From Vibrio splendidus (GTDB lineage: Bacteria; Pseudomonadota; Gammaproteobacteria; Enterobacterales; Vibrionaceae): DNA of 64,000 nt. Positions 8,854-17,090 of the stretch are shown one piece after another. The position numbers and the translations under genes are program-made. How positions within the stretch are numbered: position 1 is the stretch's first letter; each line of letters starts with the position of its first letter. The notes beneath the pieces are model-generated. The model was not told where the DNA came from, searched no databases, and saw only the letters and a list, made by a program, of their open reading frames with translations. The stretch spans positions 1,612,001-1,676,000 of the forward strand of contig NZ_LNRF01000001.1 of the NCBI RefSeq assembly GCF_001557875.1, in the 5' to 3' direction.

Positions 8854-9855
8854 TTAAATACTCTCACCCACTTCAATCTCGTAACCAAGATCAAGCTTGG
8901 CAATCCACTCTTTATTACCTTTTAAACGCGCCACAACTTGCTGTGCAGCGACTTTACCAATTTGCTCCCTAGGTGTAACCACAGTGGCTAAGCGAGGTGT
9001 CATCGCCACTGTGATGTCGTGCCCGTGGAAACCTGCAATCGCCATCTGCTCTGGTACTTGAATACCACGACGTACGCATTCGTAGAAAGCACCGATTGCT
9101 AAATCATCGTTGGTACAGAAAATGCCATTCACTTCAGGGTGCTTCTCAAGTAACTCTCCTATCAGTTTTGCACCAAGCGTAAACGAGGACGCGTCTTCAG
9201 TTTGCAGTGTCACGGGCGCTTTGTCGGCTTCTTGCATCGCATGTTCATAGCCCGCCATTTTTAAGCGAGTTCGCTCATCCATACGAGCCGCTAAGTAAGC
9301 GATATTGGTGCGCCCTCTGTCGAGCATGGTTTTGGTCATGGCTCTAGCCGCTTCAAAGTTATCAAAACCAACCGCTTGCTCAATTCTTTGCGATACCGAA
9401 TCCATAATCTCGATCACTGGGATCGAAGCGGTCTGCAGCATCTTTCGAGATCTATCGGTGTGAACATTTTCTGAAAGGATAATCGCATCCACATTGTAAG
9501 AAAGCAGCGAAGCGATACTCTGCTCTTCCAATTCTGCGCTATAACCATAGTGGGCAATCATGGTTTGGTAACCCGCAGGCGCGGTGACTTGCTCAATTCC
9601 ACGAATAACTTCAGCGAAAACTTGGTTAGTTAACGAGGGGACCAAAACACCAATCGCATTACTTTTTGCGTTGGAAAGAATGTCTGGTGCGCGGTTAGGG
9701 ATATAACCTAGTTCGTCTACTGCAGCACTGATCTTATCTCGCAGTGCTTCTGATACCTGTGAAGAGTCACGTAGACAGCGACTGACGGTCATTTTAGTGA
9801 CACCAACTAGGTTGGCAACATCTTGCAATGTGGGACGTTTTTTCTTATTCGACAT
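8854..9855 (-). CDS. gntR: LacI-family gluconate repressor GntR
   Basis: The 333-residue repressor has a LacI-type helix-turn-helix at about residues 8-30 (TLQDVANLVGVTKMTVSRCL) and a periplasmic-binding-protein-like effector domain (from about residue 65, SNAIGVLVPSL). Its length and sequence fit E. coli GntR (331 residues). It lies beside the gluconate genes, and GntR-type operators occur before both itself and dctP. The expected behaviour is repression relieved by gluconate, with autoregulation from the site at 9884. Confidence 0.92.
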   Translation of the reverse strand: MSNKKKRPTLQDVANLVGVTKMTVSRCLRDSSQVSEALRDKISAAVDELGYIPNRAPDILSNAKSNAIGVLVPSLTNQVFAEVIRGIEQVTAPAGYQTMIAHYGYSAELEEQSIASLLSYNVDAIILSENVHTDRSRKMLQTASIPVIEIMDSVSQRIEQAVGFDNFEAARAMTKTMLDRGRTNIAYLAARMDERTRLKMAGYEHAMQEADKAPVTLQTEDASSFTLGAKLIGELLEKHPEVNGIFCTNDDLAIGAFYECVRRGIQVPEQMAIAGFHGHDITVAMTPRLATVVTPREQIGKVAAQQVVARLKGNKEWIAKLDLGYEIEVGESI

Positions 9856-9881
9856 AGTATTTAATTGTTATAGTTATGAAT

Positions 9882-9899
9882 TATGTTACTGGTAACAGT
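9882..9899. promoter_or_regulatory. GntR operator at the gntR promoter
   Basis: TGTTACTGGTAACA at 9884-9897 is an inverted repeat TGTTAC/GTAACA with a 2-bp centre, matching the E. coli GntR operator style (ATGTTACCGGTAACAT). It lies 29 bp before the gntR start and suggests autorepression. Confidence 0.85.
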
Positions 9900-9964
9900 G
9901 TATCCAACTGACGTAGAATTTGAAGTCTAATTTAGTAAAATATTGATATAGCGTCATAAATACA

Positions 9965-9990
9965 AACGCCCTCATTAGAGGGCGTTATTG
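9965..9990 (-). terminator. Terminator after gnd
   Basis: Stem AACGCCCTC/GAGGGCGTT with an ATTA loop, directly past the gnd stop, followed on the minus strand by TGTATTT. It separates the gluconate operon from gntR. Confidence 0.8.
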
Positions 9991-9995
9991 ATTAT

Positions 9996-11504
9996 TTAAG
10001 CGTTAACTTTTACTTCTGTTCTTGGGGACTGACTCCAAGTGACATGGAACTTTTCGGCTTCTTCTCTATCAACTCGTGAATAGGTATGAGAACCAAAGTA
10101 ATCACGTTGTGCTTGCAGTAAATTCGCGGGCAACACCTCACAACGCAATGAGTCAAAATAGCTTAATGCAGAACTGATTCCTGGCATCGGCACACCATAC
10201 AAGGATGAATTCGCTACCGCGATACGCCAAGCAAGTTCGCGCTCTTCTACTTGTTTGATGAAAGCCTCATCAAACAACAGGTTCGCAAGTTCGCTATTTT
10301 GTTGGTAAGCCGACGTGATGCTTTGTAAGAAGGCCGCGCGAATAATACAACCCGCACGCCAGATCTTAGCTATTTGAGTGAAGTCGAGATTCCAACCCTC
10401 TTTGTCTGACGCTGTTTTCAGTAAATCAAAACCTTGCGCATAAACAGACAGTTTGGCGCAATACAGAGCATCATGAAGCTCAGAGACAACCTCCGCCTTG
10501 TCCAACAGGCTGGCATCAGCAATATTGCCTTTTAGCAGCTGACTACCTTGAATACGTTGTGATTTTTGACCACTCATCGCACGTGCATAGACCGCCTGTG
10601 CTATGGTTGGCGTTGGGCAACCTTCTTGCAAACTGTTTACGGCTGTCCACAAGCCAGTGCCTTTTTGACCGGCCTTATCCAGCACAACATCAACGAATGG
10701 CTTCCCAGTAACAATATCGTCTTGCTGGAGAATATCCGCGCTGATTTCCATTAGGTAACTATTAAGAACACCGTTATTCCACTGCTCAAAGACTTGACCA
10801 ATCTCTTGAGCTGGCATTTCCAGAACATCACGCATGAAATGGTACACTTCGCAAATTAGCTGCATATCGGCGTATTCAATGCCGTTGTGCACCATCTTAA
10901 CGTAATGACCTGTGCCAGAAGGGCCAACATACGCAGCACACGCCTCACCCGCTTCAAATTGAGCAACTGGTAAACCGTTCACATCCACTTTTGCAGCAAT
11001 CGCTTCCCACATTGGCTTTACATATTGCCAAGCAGACTGGTCGCCACTTGCCATTAGCGCAGGGCCAACACGAGCCCCCTCTTCACCACCAGAAACAGCG
11101 GTACTGAAGAAACGAAGCTTACCTTTATAATTCTGTTCACGTGTCTCGGTATCTGTCCATAAGCTGTTACCCGTATCGATAACAATATCGTCGTTTTCTA
11201 ACCCTGCATCTAGCAAGCTATTCACGACGATATCGACAGGTTTTCCAGCAGGAACCGACAGTGCGATTACACGCGGTTTGGCTAATCCTTGTATAACCAG
11301 TTCAAGGCTCTCACCGCTAGTAAACAGCCCTTTTCCTTCAAAGGCTTCATTGAGTTGCTTCGCTTCAGCGCTAGCTCGTTCAATATTGTCGGTGTTTAGG
11401 TCAAAACCCGCAACATTAAAGCCGTTATCAAGTAGGTTGAGTGCAAGGCTTTTACCCATCACCCCTAAACCAATCATCGCAATGTCATTTTTTGTCTGAG
11501 TCAT
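9996..11504 (-). CDS. gnd: 6-phosphogluconate dehydrogenase, decarboxylating; probably NAD-preferring
   Basis: The 502-residue enzyme oxidises 6-phosphogluconate to ribulose 5-phosphate and CO2. Its Rossmann motif IGLGVMGKSLALN starts at residue 11, and the substrate and catalytic segment GTGHYVKMVHNGIEY contains the general-base lysine. In NADP-dependent E. coli Gnd the loop after strand 2 is FNRS, with Asn33 and Arg34 gripping the 2'-phosphate. Here it is FDLN (Asp35, Leu36), an acidic residue typical of NAD binding. It is about 34 residues longer than E. coli Gnd. It starts 3 bases after the gntK stop, in the same operon. Confidence 0.93.
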   Translation of the reverse strand: MTQTKNDIAMIGLGVMGKSLALNLLDNGFNVAGFDLNTDNIERASAEAKQLNEAFEGKGLFTSGESLELVIQGLAKPRVIALSVPAGKPVDIVVNSLLDAGLENDDIVIDTGNSLWTDTETREQNYKGKLRFFSTAVSGGEEGARVGPALMASGDQSAWQYVKPMWEAIAAKVDVNGLPVAQFEAGEACAAYVGPSGTGHYVKMVHNGIEYADMQLICEVYHFMRDVLEMPAQEIGQVFEQWNNGVLNSYLMEISADILQQDDIVTGKPFVDVVLDKAGQKGTGLWTAVNSLQEGCPTPTIAQAVYARAMSGQKSQRIQGSQLLKGNIADASLLDKAEVVSELHDALYCAKLSVYAQGFDLLKTASDKEGWNLDFTQIAKIWRAGCIIRAAFLQSITSAYQQNSELANLLFDEAFIKQVEERELAWRIAVANSSLYGVPMPGISSALSYFDSLRCEVLPANLLQAQRDYFGSHTYSRVDREEAEKFHVTWSQSPRTEVKVNA

Positions 11505-11507
11505 GGT

Positions 11508-12005
11508 TTAACCTATTTGTTTAATTTGGTTTAGTGCGCTTTCTAGTACCTGTTCAACATCTTGTGAGATATCAACAAACAACGCTTCACCTTCATTCGG
11601 CTCAACCAATGCTGCGAATTGGCTTTTCAACATTTCTTGACCATTGAAGTAATGGTTTTCACGCGCTTTATGACGATTCCAAATCGTATCGAAACCGCCT
11701 TGTAGGTACACAATCACCAGATCTTCATTATTGTTACGCAGAATATCTCGGTATTGCGGTTTCAGTGCCGAGCAAGCAATCACAGCACTTGGTTGCTCAA
11801 TGTATTGCTTGTTGAGTGTTTCTAGCCACCCTTGACGATCTTCGTCAGTCAGCGGAATACCTTGGCGCATTTTTTCTACATTGCTTTGCGGATGGAAGTC
11901 ATCGCCATCAAAGAATTGAAGATCTAAAGCCTGTGCAATACGGCTACCAATCAGGCTTTTTCCGCATCCAGATACGCCCATCACGAGTATTTTTTTGCTT
12001 TTCAT
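11508..12005 (-). CDS. gntK: Gluconokinase
   Basis: The 165-residue kinase phosphorylates gluconate to 6-phosphogluconate. The Walker A motif GVSGCGKS lies at about residues 10-17, and FFDGDDFHPQSNVEKM, which is highly characteristic of GntK/IdnK, follows at about residue 32. Position and length fit the family (about 165-185 residues). It lies between the TRAP transporter and gnd and supplies substrate to gnd. Confidence 0.95.
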   Translation of the reverse strand: MKSKKILVMGVSGCGKSLIGSRIAQALDLQFFDGDDFHPQSNVEKMRQGIPLTDEDRQGWLETLNKQYIEQPSAVIACSALKPQYRDILRNNNEDLVIVYLQGGFDTIWNRHKARENHYFNGQEMLKSQFAALVEPNEGEALFVDISQDVEQVLESALNQIKQIG

Positions 12006-12018
12006 AAGGCAAGCCTTC

Positions 12019-12118
12019 CCTAAGCCCCAACCAATACTGGGGCTGACAATCGAATCTAATAGTTAAACTTGTGTTACTGTTGGTCGGTTCCTGAACGTTA
12101 AATTCGCTCGGGAACCTT
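12019..12118 (-). other. Intercistronic region with two hairpins between dctM and gntK
   Basis: AGCCCCA/TGGGGCT at 12019-12040 and GGTTCC/GGAACC at about 12084-12118 can form stem-loops in the transcript between dctM and gntK. Neither has a T-tract. They may stabilise the upstream TRAP mRNA or mark processing, which would give transporter and enzymes different abundances. Confidence 0.4.
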
Positions 12119-12123
12119 CATTG

Positions 12124-13446
12124 TTATTGCCACCAAAGCGCGAGCTGAGGGAAGATAATAACCAGTGCCAGAACCAATACTTGAAGTGCAATGAACGGCA
12201 GTAGTGAAGAGAAAATCTCACCTAAACTGATGTCTTTCGGTGCTACCGATTTCAAGTAGAACGCCGCTGGACCAAATGGAGGTGACAAGAAAGACACCTG
12301 CATGTTTAGACAGAACACAACACCAAACCAAACTGGGTCGAAACCAAGGCCAGTAATGATTGGAACGAAAATTGGCATTGTTAGAAGTGCCACACCTACC
12401 CAGTCAAGGAACATACCAAGAACCAGCAAGATAGCCATCATGATTAGCAGTGTTACTGTTGCGTTGCCGCCACTGAGTGCAAGGATGGTTTCTTCAACAA
12501 AATCAATACCACCCATCAGGTTGTAGATACCAACCAGAGCACTCGCACCGATACCGATCCACATGATCATGCCGCAGGTACGCATTGTTGCGATGGCACT
12601 CTCTTTCAACATGTTGTAGTTCAACTCGCCACGGATTAGTGCACTGATCATGATACCAACCACACCTAAAGCAGACGCTTCTGTTACTGATGCGATACCT
12701 GTGTAGATACTGCCTAGAACCGTTGCGACTGATAGCAGTGGGAAGAACAGGGCCTTGAAGTAGCTAGGCTGATTCGCGATGTCTTCCTCTGTTTCATCAT
12801 CACTAGGAATAGGCGCAAGAGAAGGGTTCAACTTACAACGAATCAATACGTAGCCGATGTAACAGCCTGCGAGGATAAACGCTGGTAAGAAAGAAGCTTT
12901 GAACAAGTCACCGATTGATACGCTGGCTGTCATACCATAGATGATCAGTACGATACTTGGTGGAAGCATAGTGCCGAGAGCACCACCTGCACATGTTGTA
13001 CCGATCGCAAGCTTACGGTCATACCCTAAGCGAAGCATCTGTGGCAGAGCAAGAATACCAAGAAGAACGGTTTCGCCGCCGATAACGCCCGACATTGAAG
13101 CCAATAGAACCGCAACTAATAATGTTTGTACCGCAACACCACCGCGAACCTTGCGACCAACAGATTTCATAGCATCAAACAAGTCACGTGCGATACCAGA
13201 ACGGTCCAAGAGAGCCGCCATCAACACAAACATAGGTACAGCGAGGAATACATAACCAGAAGCAAAACTGTAAGTACGGCTCGCAATCAAAGGTAATGCA
13301 TCAGGGCCAAACCAACATAGAGTGAAGAAAATGGCAACAAAGCCTGTTACGAAAGCCAGCTGCATACCCGTTAGTAGCAAACCGATCATCATAACTAGCA
13401 TGAGCAAACTGCCCCATGCGATACCAATCGAGGATAAATCAAACAT
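12124..13446 (-). CDS. dctM: TRAP transporter large permease (DctM), gluconate operon
   Basis: The 440-residue protein has about 12-13 membrane spans, with the family pattern LLTGMQLAFVTGF near the N-terminus and GGALGTMLPPSIVLIIYG in the middle. It is the ion-coupled channel subunit of a tripartite ATP-independent periplasmic transporter. An ATG at 13452 is also in frame, but AAGGA is spaced better for 13446. The 5' end overlaps dctQ. Gluconate as substrate is inferred from the operon and its GntR operators. Confidence 0.93.
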   Translation of the reverse strand: MFDLSSIGIAWGSLLMLVMMIGLLLTGMQLAFVTGFVAIFFTLCWFGPDALPLIASRTYSFASGYVFLAVPMFVLMAALLDRSGIARDLFDAMKSVGRKVRGGVAVQTLLVAVLLASMSGVIGGETVLLGILALPQMLRLGYDRKLAIGTTCAGGALGTMLPPSIVLIIYGMTASVSIGDLFKASFLPAFILAGCYIGYVLIRCKLNPSLAPIPSDDETEEDIANQPSYFKALFFPLLSVATVLGSIYTGIASVTEASALGVVGIMISALIRGELNYNMLKESAIATMRTCGMIMWIGIGASALVGIYNLMGGIDFVEETILALSGGNATVTLLIMMAILLVLGMFLDWVGVALLTMPIFVPIITGLGFDPVWFGVVFCLNMQVSFLSPPFGPAAFYLKSVAPKDISLGEIFSSLLPFIALQVLVLALVIIFPQLALWWQ

Positions 13447-13996
13447 CGTCATTCTTCCTTAGACCCATCAACTCTTGGATTAGGTGCAATACAAACTGGA
13501 CAACAAGAACACATAAAACGACAAAAATCAGGCCTTTCAGCAGCGCTGGATAAGGCGCGTTTAACACTGAGCCTGATGTTTCAAGGCGGAATTCGCCCCA
13601 TGGTGCAACCCACGCTTCTTCTGCGGTGAAATAAGCCGCGTAAGCAAGCATGCCAGCAAAGGCTAAACCAACAATGTGGTGAACAAGATTAAGATACTTA
13701 CGTGCTTGGTTAGAGACTGAATCGTAGATAAGAACCACACGTACGTGCTTATTCGCAGCAAAAGCGTAGATGCCACCAATAATGAATAAAGAACCACCGA
13801 TGAAAGAAGCCGTCTCGTGAACCCAAGTGGTTGGGGCGTCAAATGCATAGCGCATCACAACTTCGTAAAATGAAATCAATACAGTGAAGATAAACAACCA
13901 GCTAACTAAGTTGCTGAATTTTATGATAAGACGATCAAGCCCGTTTCTTGGCTTTTCATCGTTTTCAGCTGGTGCGTGAGGGATTTTGTCTGTCAT
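13439..13996 (-). CDS. dctQ: TRAP transporter small permease (DctQ), gluconate operon
   Basis: The 185-residue protein has four hydrophobic segments and the family-typical region YEVVMRYAFDAPTTWVHE at about residues 54-71. It pairs with DctM in the inner membrane. A TTG at 14029 would extend it by 11 residues, but AGGA nine bases before the ATG at 13996 supports the shorter start. The 3' end overlaps dctM. Confidence 0.92.
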   Translation of the reverse strand: MTDKIPHAPAENDEKPRNGLDRLIIKFSNLVSWLFIFTVLISFYEVVMRYAFDAPTTWVHETASFIGGSLFIIGGIYAFAANKHVRVVLIYDSVSNQARKYLNLVHHIVGLAFAGMLAYAAYFTAEEAWVAPWGEFRLETSGSVLNAPYPALLKGLIFVVLCVLVVQFVLHLIQELMGLRKNDDV

Positions 13997-14060
13997 GGCC
14001 AAATTTCCTGGGAGAAAACGGGAGAGCAATGCCCTCCCCCATCAGTAAGCTAAGTTTGAA

Positions 14061-15077
14061 TTACAGTAAGCCGTTTTCTTCTAGGAACACGGTAACTGAG
14101 GTGTAAACTTTCTGTGCGTTATCAGAGCGCTCTGCAAATACTTTCCATTGACCTTTTGCGATCTCACGGAACTTCTTACGCTCTTCTTGAGACCAGTCAT
14201 GAATAGTGATTTCTGGGTTCGCTTGCGCTTCTTTAACTGCTGCTTGGTCAGCCATTTTTAGCTGAGTCGTCATGTCGTAAGAAAAGTCACGCACCGATGT
14301 TTGTAAGATTGTTTGTAGGTCAGCAGGCATCTTGTCCCATTTCTTCTGAGAAACAGAGATATCGATAAGTGGCAACGAGTGGAAACCCGGTTGAACTGGG
14401 TGTGTCGCAATGTCATTCATACCCGCTTTTTGGTTTGTCGAGAATACTGTGTAGTCCGCAGCATCAATTACGCCCTTGCTTAGACCGGTAAATACTTCAG
14501 AGCCCGGAAGGTTTACTGGAGTCGCACCCGCTGCTGCGAACACTTGTTGTACTAGACCTTCAGGTGCACGTAATTTAAGACCTTTAAGATCCGCGACACC
14601 GTCAATTGGCTTTTTAGAAATGAAAGACTCAACACCTGTTGTTGAAGCACCAACGAACTGAACACCGTAAGGCTTGTAAAGCTCAGTCATTAGCTCGTTA
14701 CCGCCACCGTAGTTCATGTACTGAAGCAGTTGTGTTGTGTCTGACCATGCACCAACCATGTTACCGATAAGACCAAATGCTGGATCTTTACCAGAGAAGT
14801 AACCTGTTGCTGTGATATGACCATCAAGGATGCCCATCTTGATCGCGCCTAGCGTTTCAGTGTGTTTAACCACAGCACCTACAGGCAGAAGGTCGATGTC
14901 GATACGTCCGTTAGACATCGTCTCTACACGCTCAGCCCACTTCTGCTGAACCTTGAAGTTCAAATCACCAGATGGATCTGAAGATTGAATCTTAAGTTTA
15001 AAGTCTGCAGCCATTGCTGAAGTAGCAAATAGGCCAGTGAGGGAAGCAGCAATCAGCGTTTTAGTCAGAGCTTTCAT
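14061..15077 (-). CDS. dctP: TRAP transporter substrate-binding protein (DctP), gluconate operon
   Basis: The 338-residue periplasmic protein has a signal peptide (MKALTKTLIAASLTGLFATSAMA). The TRAP solute-binding fold is recognisable, with the GLKLRAPEGLVQQVFAAAG segment whose arginine usually binds a substrate carboxylate. It is the first gene of dctPQM-gntK-gnd. AAGGA lies 7 bases before the ATG, and tandem GntR operators sit upstream. Gluconate or a related sugar acid is the likely ligand. Confidence 0.93.
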   Translation of the reverse strand: MKALTKTLIAASLTGLFATSAMAADFKLKIQSSDPSGDLNFKVQQKWAERVETMSNGRIDIDLLPVGAVVKHTETLGAIKMGILDGHITATGYFSGKDPAFGLIGNMVGAWSDTTQLLQYMNYGGGNELMTELYKPYGVQFVGASTTGVESFISKKPIDGVADLKGLKLRAPEGLVQQVFAAAGATPVNLPGSEVFTGLSKGVIDAADYTVFSTNQKAGMNDIATHPVQPGFHSLPLIDISVSQKKWDKMPADLQTILQTSVRDFSYDMTTQLKMADQAAVKEAQANPEITIHDWSQEERKKFREIAKGQWKVFAERSDNAQKVYTSVTVFLEENGLL

Positions 15078-15120
15078 TTGGGTATCCTTATGAGTTTCAC
15101 AGAGTCCGGTTTGTTGTTAT

Positions 15121-15160
15121 ATGTTACCGGTAACGTTGGGGTGGATGTTACCGGTAACTT
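15121..15160. promoter_or_regulatory. Tandem GntR operators upstream of dctP
   Basis: Two copies of ATGTTACCGGTAAC lie at 15121-15136 and 15145-15160. Each contains the perfect palindrome GTTACCGGTAAC, with centres 24 bp apart. They lie 44-83 bp before the dctP start, which fits repression of the whole operon by GntR. Confidence 0.92.
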
Positions 15161-15170
15161 TACTGCCTTG

Positions 15171-15190
15171 TCTATGAGAAGGATCACATC
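15171..15190. promoter_or_regulatory. Candidate CRP site upstream of the gluconate operon
   Basis: TATGA-N6-TCACA (minus strand TGTGA-N6-TCATA) at 15173-15188 matches the CRP consensus TGTGA-N6-TCACA at 9 of 10 positions and lies just upstream of the GntR operators. Catabolite control of gluconate genes by CRP is known in enterobacteria. Confidence 0.55.
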
Positions 15191-15277
15191 TTTAACATTA
15201 GTAAAACGTTTGCTATCAATAAGGATAATGTGCCTAAAAAGTCACATTATAGGTTGGAGGTGTAAATTAATTTCTTT

Positions 15278-16180
15278 TTAAGTCAGTGAGATAACTAAAC
15301 CAGCAATAATAAAAACGACGCCTACACCGCGAGTCATGTGCCACTTTTCCTTTAAAAAGTAGATCCCCATCACTACGCCGAAGATGATACTGACTTGCCT
15401 AAGTGCCACAACCAGGCTGACGTTCTCTGTCATGGTCATCGCAAATAACACTAAACCATAAGTCGATGCCATCATAATGCCTGCAACCGTGGCTTTCTTA
15501 CGTAGTATCCATGCGTTGGTAAATTCGATTCTTTGATTGGACACCAACAACCAAATACTCAGCGGAATCACGATCGCCCAAAATTGAATGCCTAGGTAGA
15601 AAATCGCCGTGTGTTTATTAGTAATGGTAGGCGTGCTTAACGGCTCCAATAACAGGAGCGCTTCTTTATCTATAATGGAGTAGCCCGTGGTACCAATGGC
15701 GGCGATTAATGCCCACAGCACACCGAGGTTCAGGTAGGCCTTGAACCTCAGCTCAGAGAATTGTTTCAGTGGAACGAACAAACAGCCTAATGTGATCAGT
15801 GCAAAACCCATCCACTGATTCGCCGACAATTCATAGCCGATCAACACCGTGCCTAACCCCACCATCAACACCGGAAGTGCTCGTGCCATCGGATAGATCA
15901 CACCAATATCAGCTTGTTTATAGGCAGCGCCTAACCCAATCAAATAGACGATTTGACAGATCCCACTCAAGAAAACCAACTGCCAGAATGGAAGTGATAT
16001 ATTTGACAGGCCAACACTGTAGGCATACCAAACCAGATAGGGAGTCAATATCGCTGCGGCGGCAAAGCCAGAGGCTAGGAAGAAAGACGAACCCGATCCT
16101 TGATTAGATTTACCTAGAACGTTCCAACCCGCATGCAGCAGAGCCGAGATAATCACGATGATGATGGCAGAGAATTCCAT
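15278..16180 (-). CDS. EamA-family (DMT) transporter
   Basis: The 300-residue protein has ten hydrophobic spans in two homologous halves, typical of EamA/RhaT drug/metabolite transporters. The N-terminus SALLHAGWNVLGK is a common signature. The start has AGGA six bases upstream. It lies downstream of phnR in the same direction but behind a terminator-like hairpin at 16230-16258, so coexpression with the phosphonate genes is possible but not certain. The substrate is unknown. Confidence 0.85.
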   Translation of the reverse strand: MEFSAIIIVIISALLHAGWNVLGKSNQGSGSSFFLASGFAAAAILTPYLVWYAYSVGLSNISLPFWQLVFLSGICQIVYLIGLGAAYKQADIGVIYPMARALPVLMVGLGTVLIGYELSANQWMGFALITLGCLFVPLKQFSELRFKAYLNLGVLWALIAAIGTTGYSIIDKEALLLLEPLSTPTITNKHTAIFYLGIQFWAIVIPLSIWLLVSNQRIEFTNAWILRKKATVAGIMMASTYGLVLFAMTMTENVSLVVALRQVSIIFGVVMGIYFLKEKWHMTRGVGVVFIIAGLVISLT

Positions 16181-16229
16181 TTAATTCCTAACTTATTGAC
16201 TGATAAGAGCAACCGCTTAAAACAGGGGA

Positions 16230-16258
16230 TAAAAAAGGCCTCCAGATAAGAGACCTTT
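16230..16258 (-). terminator. Terminator after phnR
   Basis: On the minus strand the stem AAAGGTCTC/GAGGCCTTT is followed by TTTATCC. It closes the phnT-phnU-phnR transcript before the EamA gene. Confidence 0.7.
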
Positions 16259-16317
16259 GATCGTTTCAATTGAGCAAGCTCAGAGAATTTAAGGTGTGCC
16301 AGCGTTCTAACGTATGA

Positions 16318-17022
16318 CTAGCGTTCTAACTGTGCGATCGACTCTATACTGATCGCGTCATGACGCCAATACTCAATATCACAGTCAATCAAATCGCCAT
16401 TTTGATTGTAGTTAACACGCTCTACCACCATTGCAGGAGAGCCAGAAGTCGCACGCAATGCTTGCGCGGTTTCACCCAGCAAAGACGTTGTACTCACACG
16501 GTAACGAATCTTCTGATACACCACGCCAAAGTGCTCACGGTAGATGTCGGTCAGTGATTTAGACAGGTCATAATCGAGTAAGTTAGGAAACAACTCTGGT
16601 CGAATGTAGTTCGTCACATACACAACCGGTCTGTCTTCAAGGTAGCGAACTCTATCGACTCGATAAACATCGGAGAACGGTTGTAACTCAAGAAGCTTAG
16701 TCGCCTCCTTGGTTGCCAACATCCCTTTTGCTACCACTAACTCAGTTTTCGGTTGACGATTTTGCGCCAGAGCCATATTAGTGAAGTTCAGTGTTTGGGT
16801 TGGATCGTAACGAAGCGGCGCTGGTGAGATAAACCAACCGCGGCGATCTTCTCGGTAAATACGCCCTTCAGCTTCAAGCGAAGACAAAGCTTCACGTAAG
16901 GTAACTCGTGTTGTATCAAACGATTCAGCCAGCTTACGTTCTGCAGGCAACTTCTGTCGTGGCGTTAACATCCCCGACTCTATCTGCTCTACAATGACAT
17001 CTTTGATTTTTACGTACTGCAC
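16318..17022 (-). CDS. phnR: GntR/HutC-family regulator of phosphonate genes (PhnR)
   Basis: The 234-residue protein has an N-terminal winged helix (LPAERKLAESFDTTRVTLREAL at about residues 25-46) and a UTRA ligand-binding domain (from about residue 90, VYRVDRVRYLEDRPVVYVTNYI). It follows phnU by 68 bases. The start is a GTG with AAGGA six bases upstream. The palindromes TGGTA-N2-TACCA before phnT and phnS-phnW fit a HutC-type dimer, so this is probably the AEP-responsive regulator. Confidence 0.88.
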   Translation of the reverse strand: MQYVKIKDVIVEQIESGMLTPRQKLPAERKLAESFDTTRVTLREALSSLEAEGRIYREDRRGWFISPAPLRYDPTQTLNFTNMALAQNRQPKTELVVAKGMLATKEATKLLELQPFSDVYRVDRVRYLEDRPVVYVTNYIRPELFPNLLDYDLSKSLTDIYREHFGVVYQKIRYRVSTTSLLGETAQALRATSGSPAMVVERVNYNQNGDLIDCDIEYWRHDAISIESIAQLER

Positions 17023-17090
17023 TTAATTTCCTTTCATTCTTGTTCTTGTCGTCAGCCACTCCTTGGCCAACTGCAATATAAAATGGTTCG

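Noticed and set aside
12941..13255. 104-codon plus-strand frame within dctM
   Set aside because: It is antisense to a clear TRAP permease, and its composition (Arg/Thr/Pro-rich) is that of the complement of a membrane protein gene.
15205..15260. Second CRP site (TGTGA...CACAT on the minus strand) upstream of dctP
   Set aside because: The half-sites are two bases too far apart for CRP.
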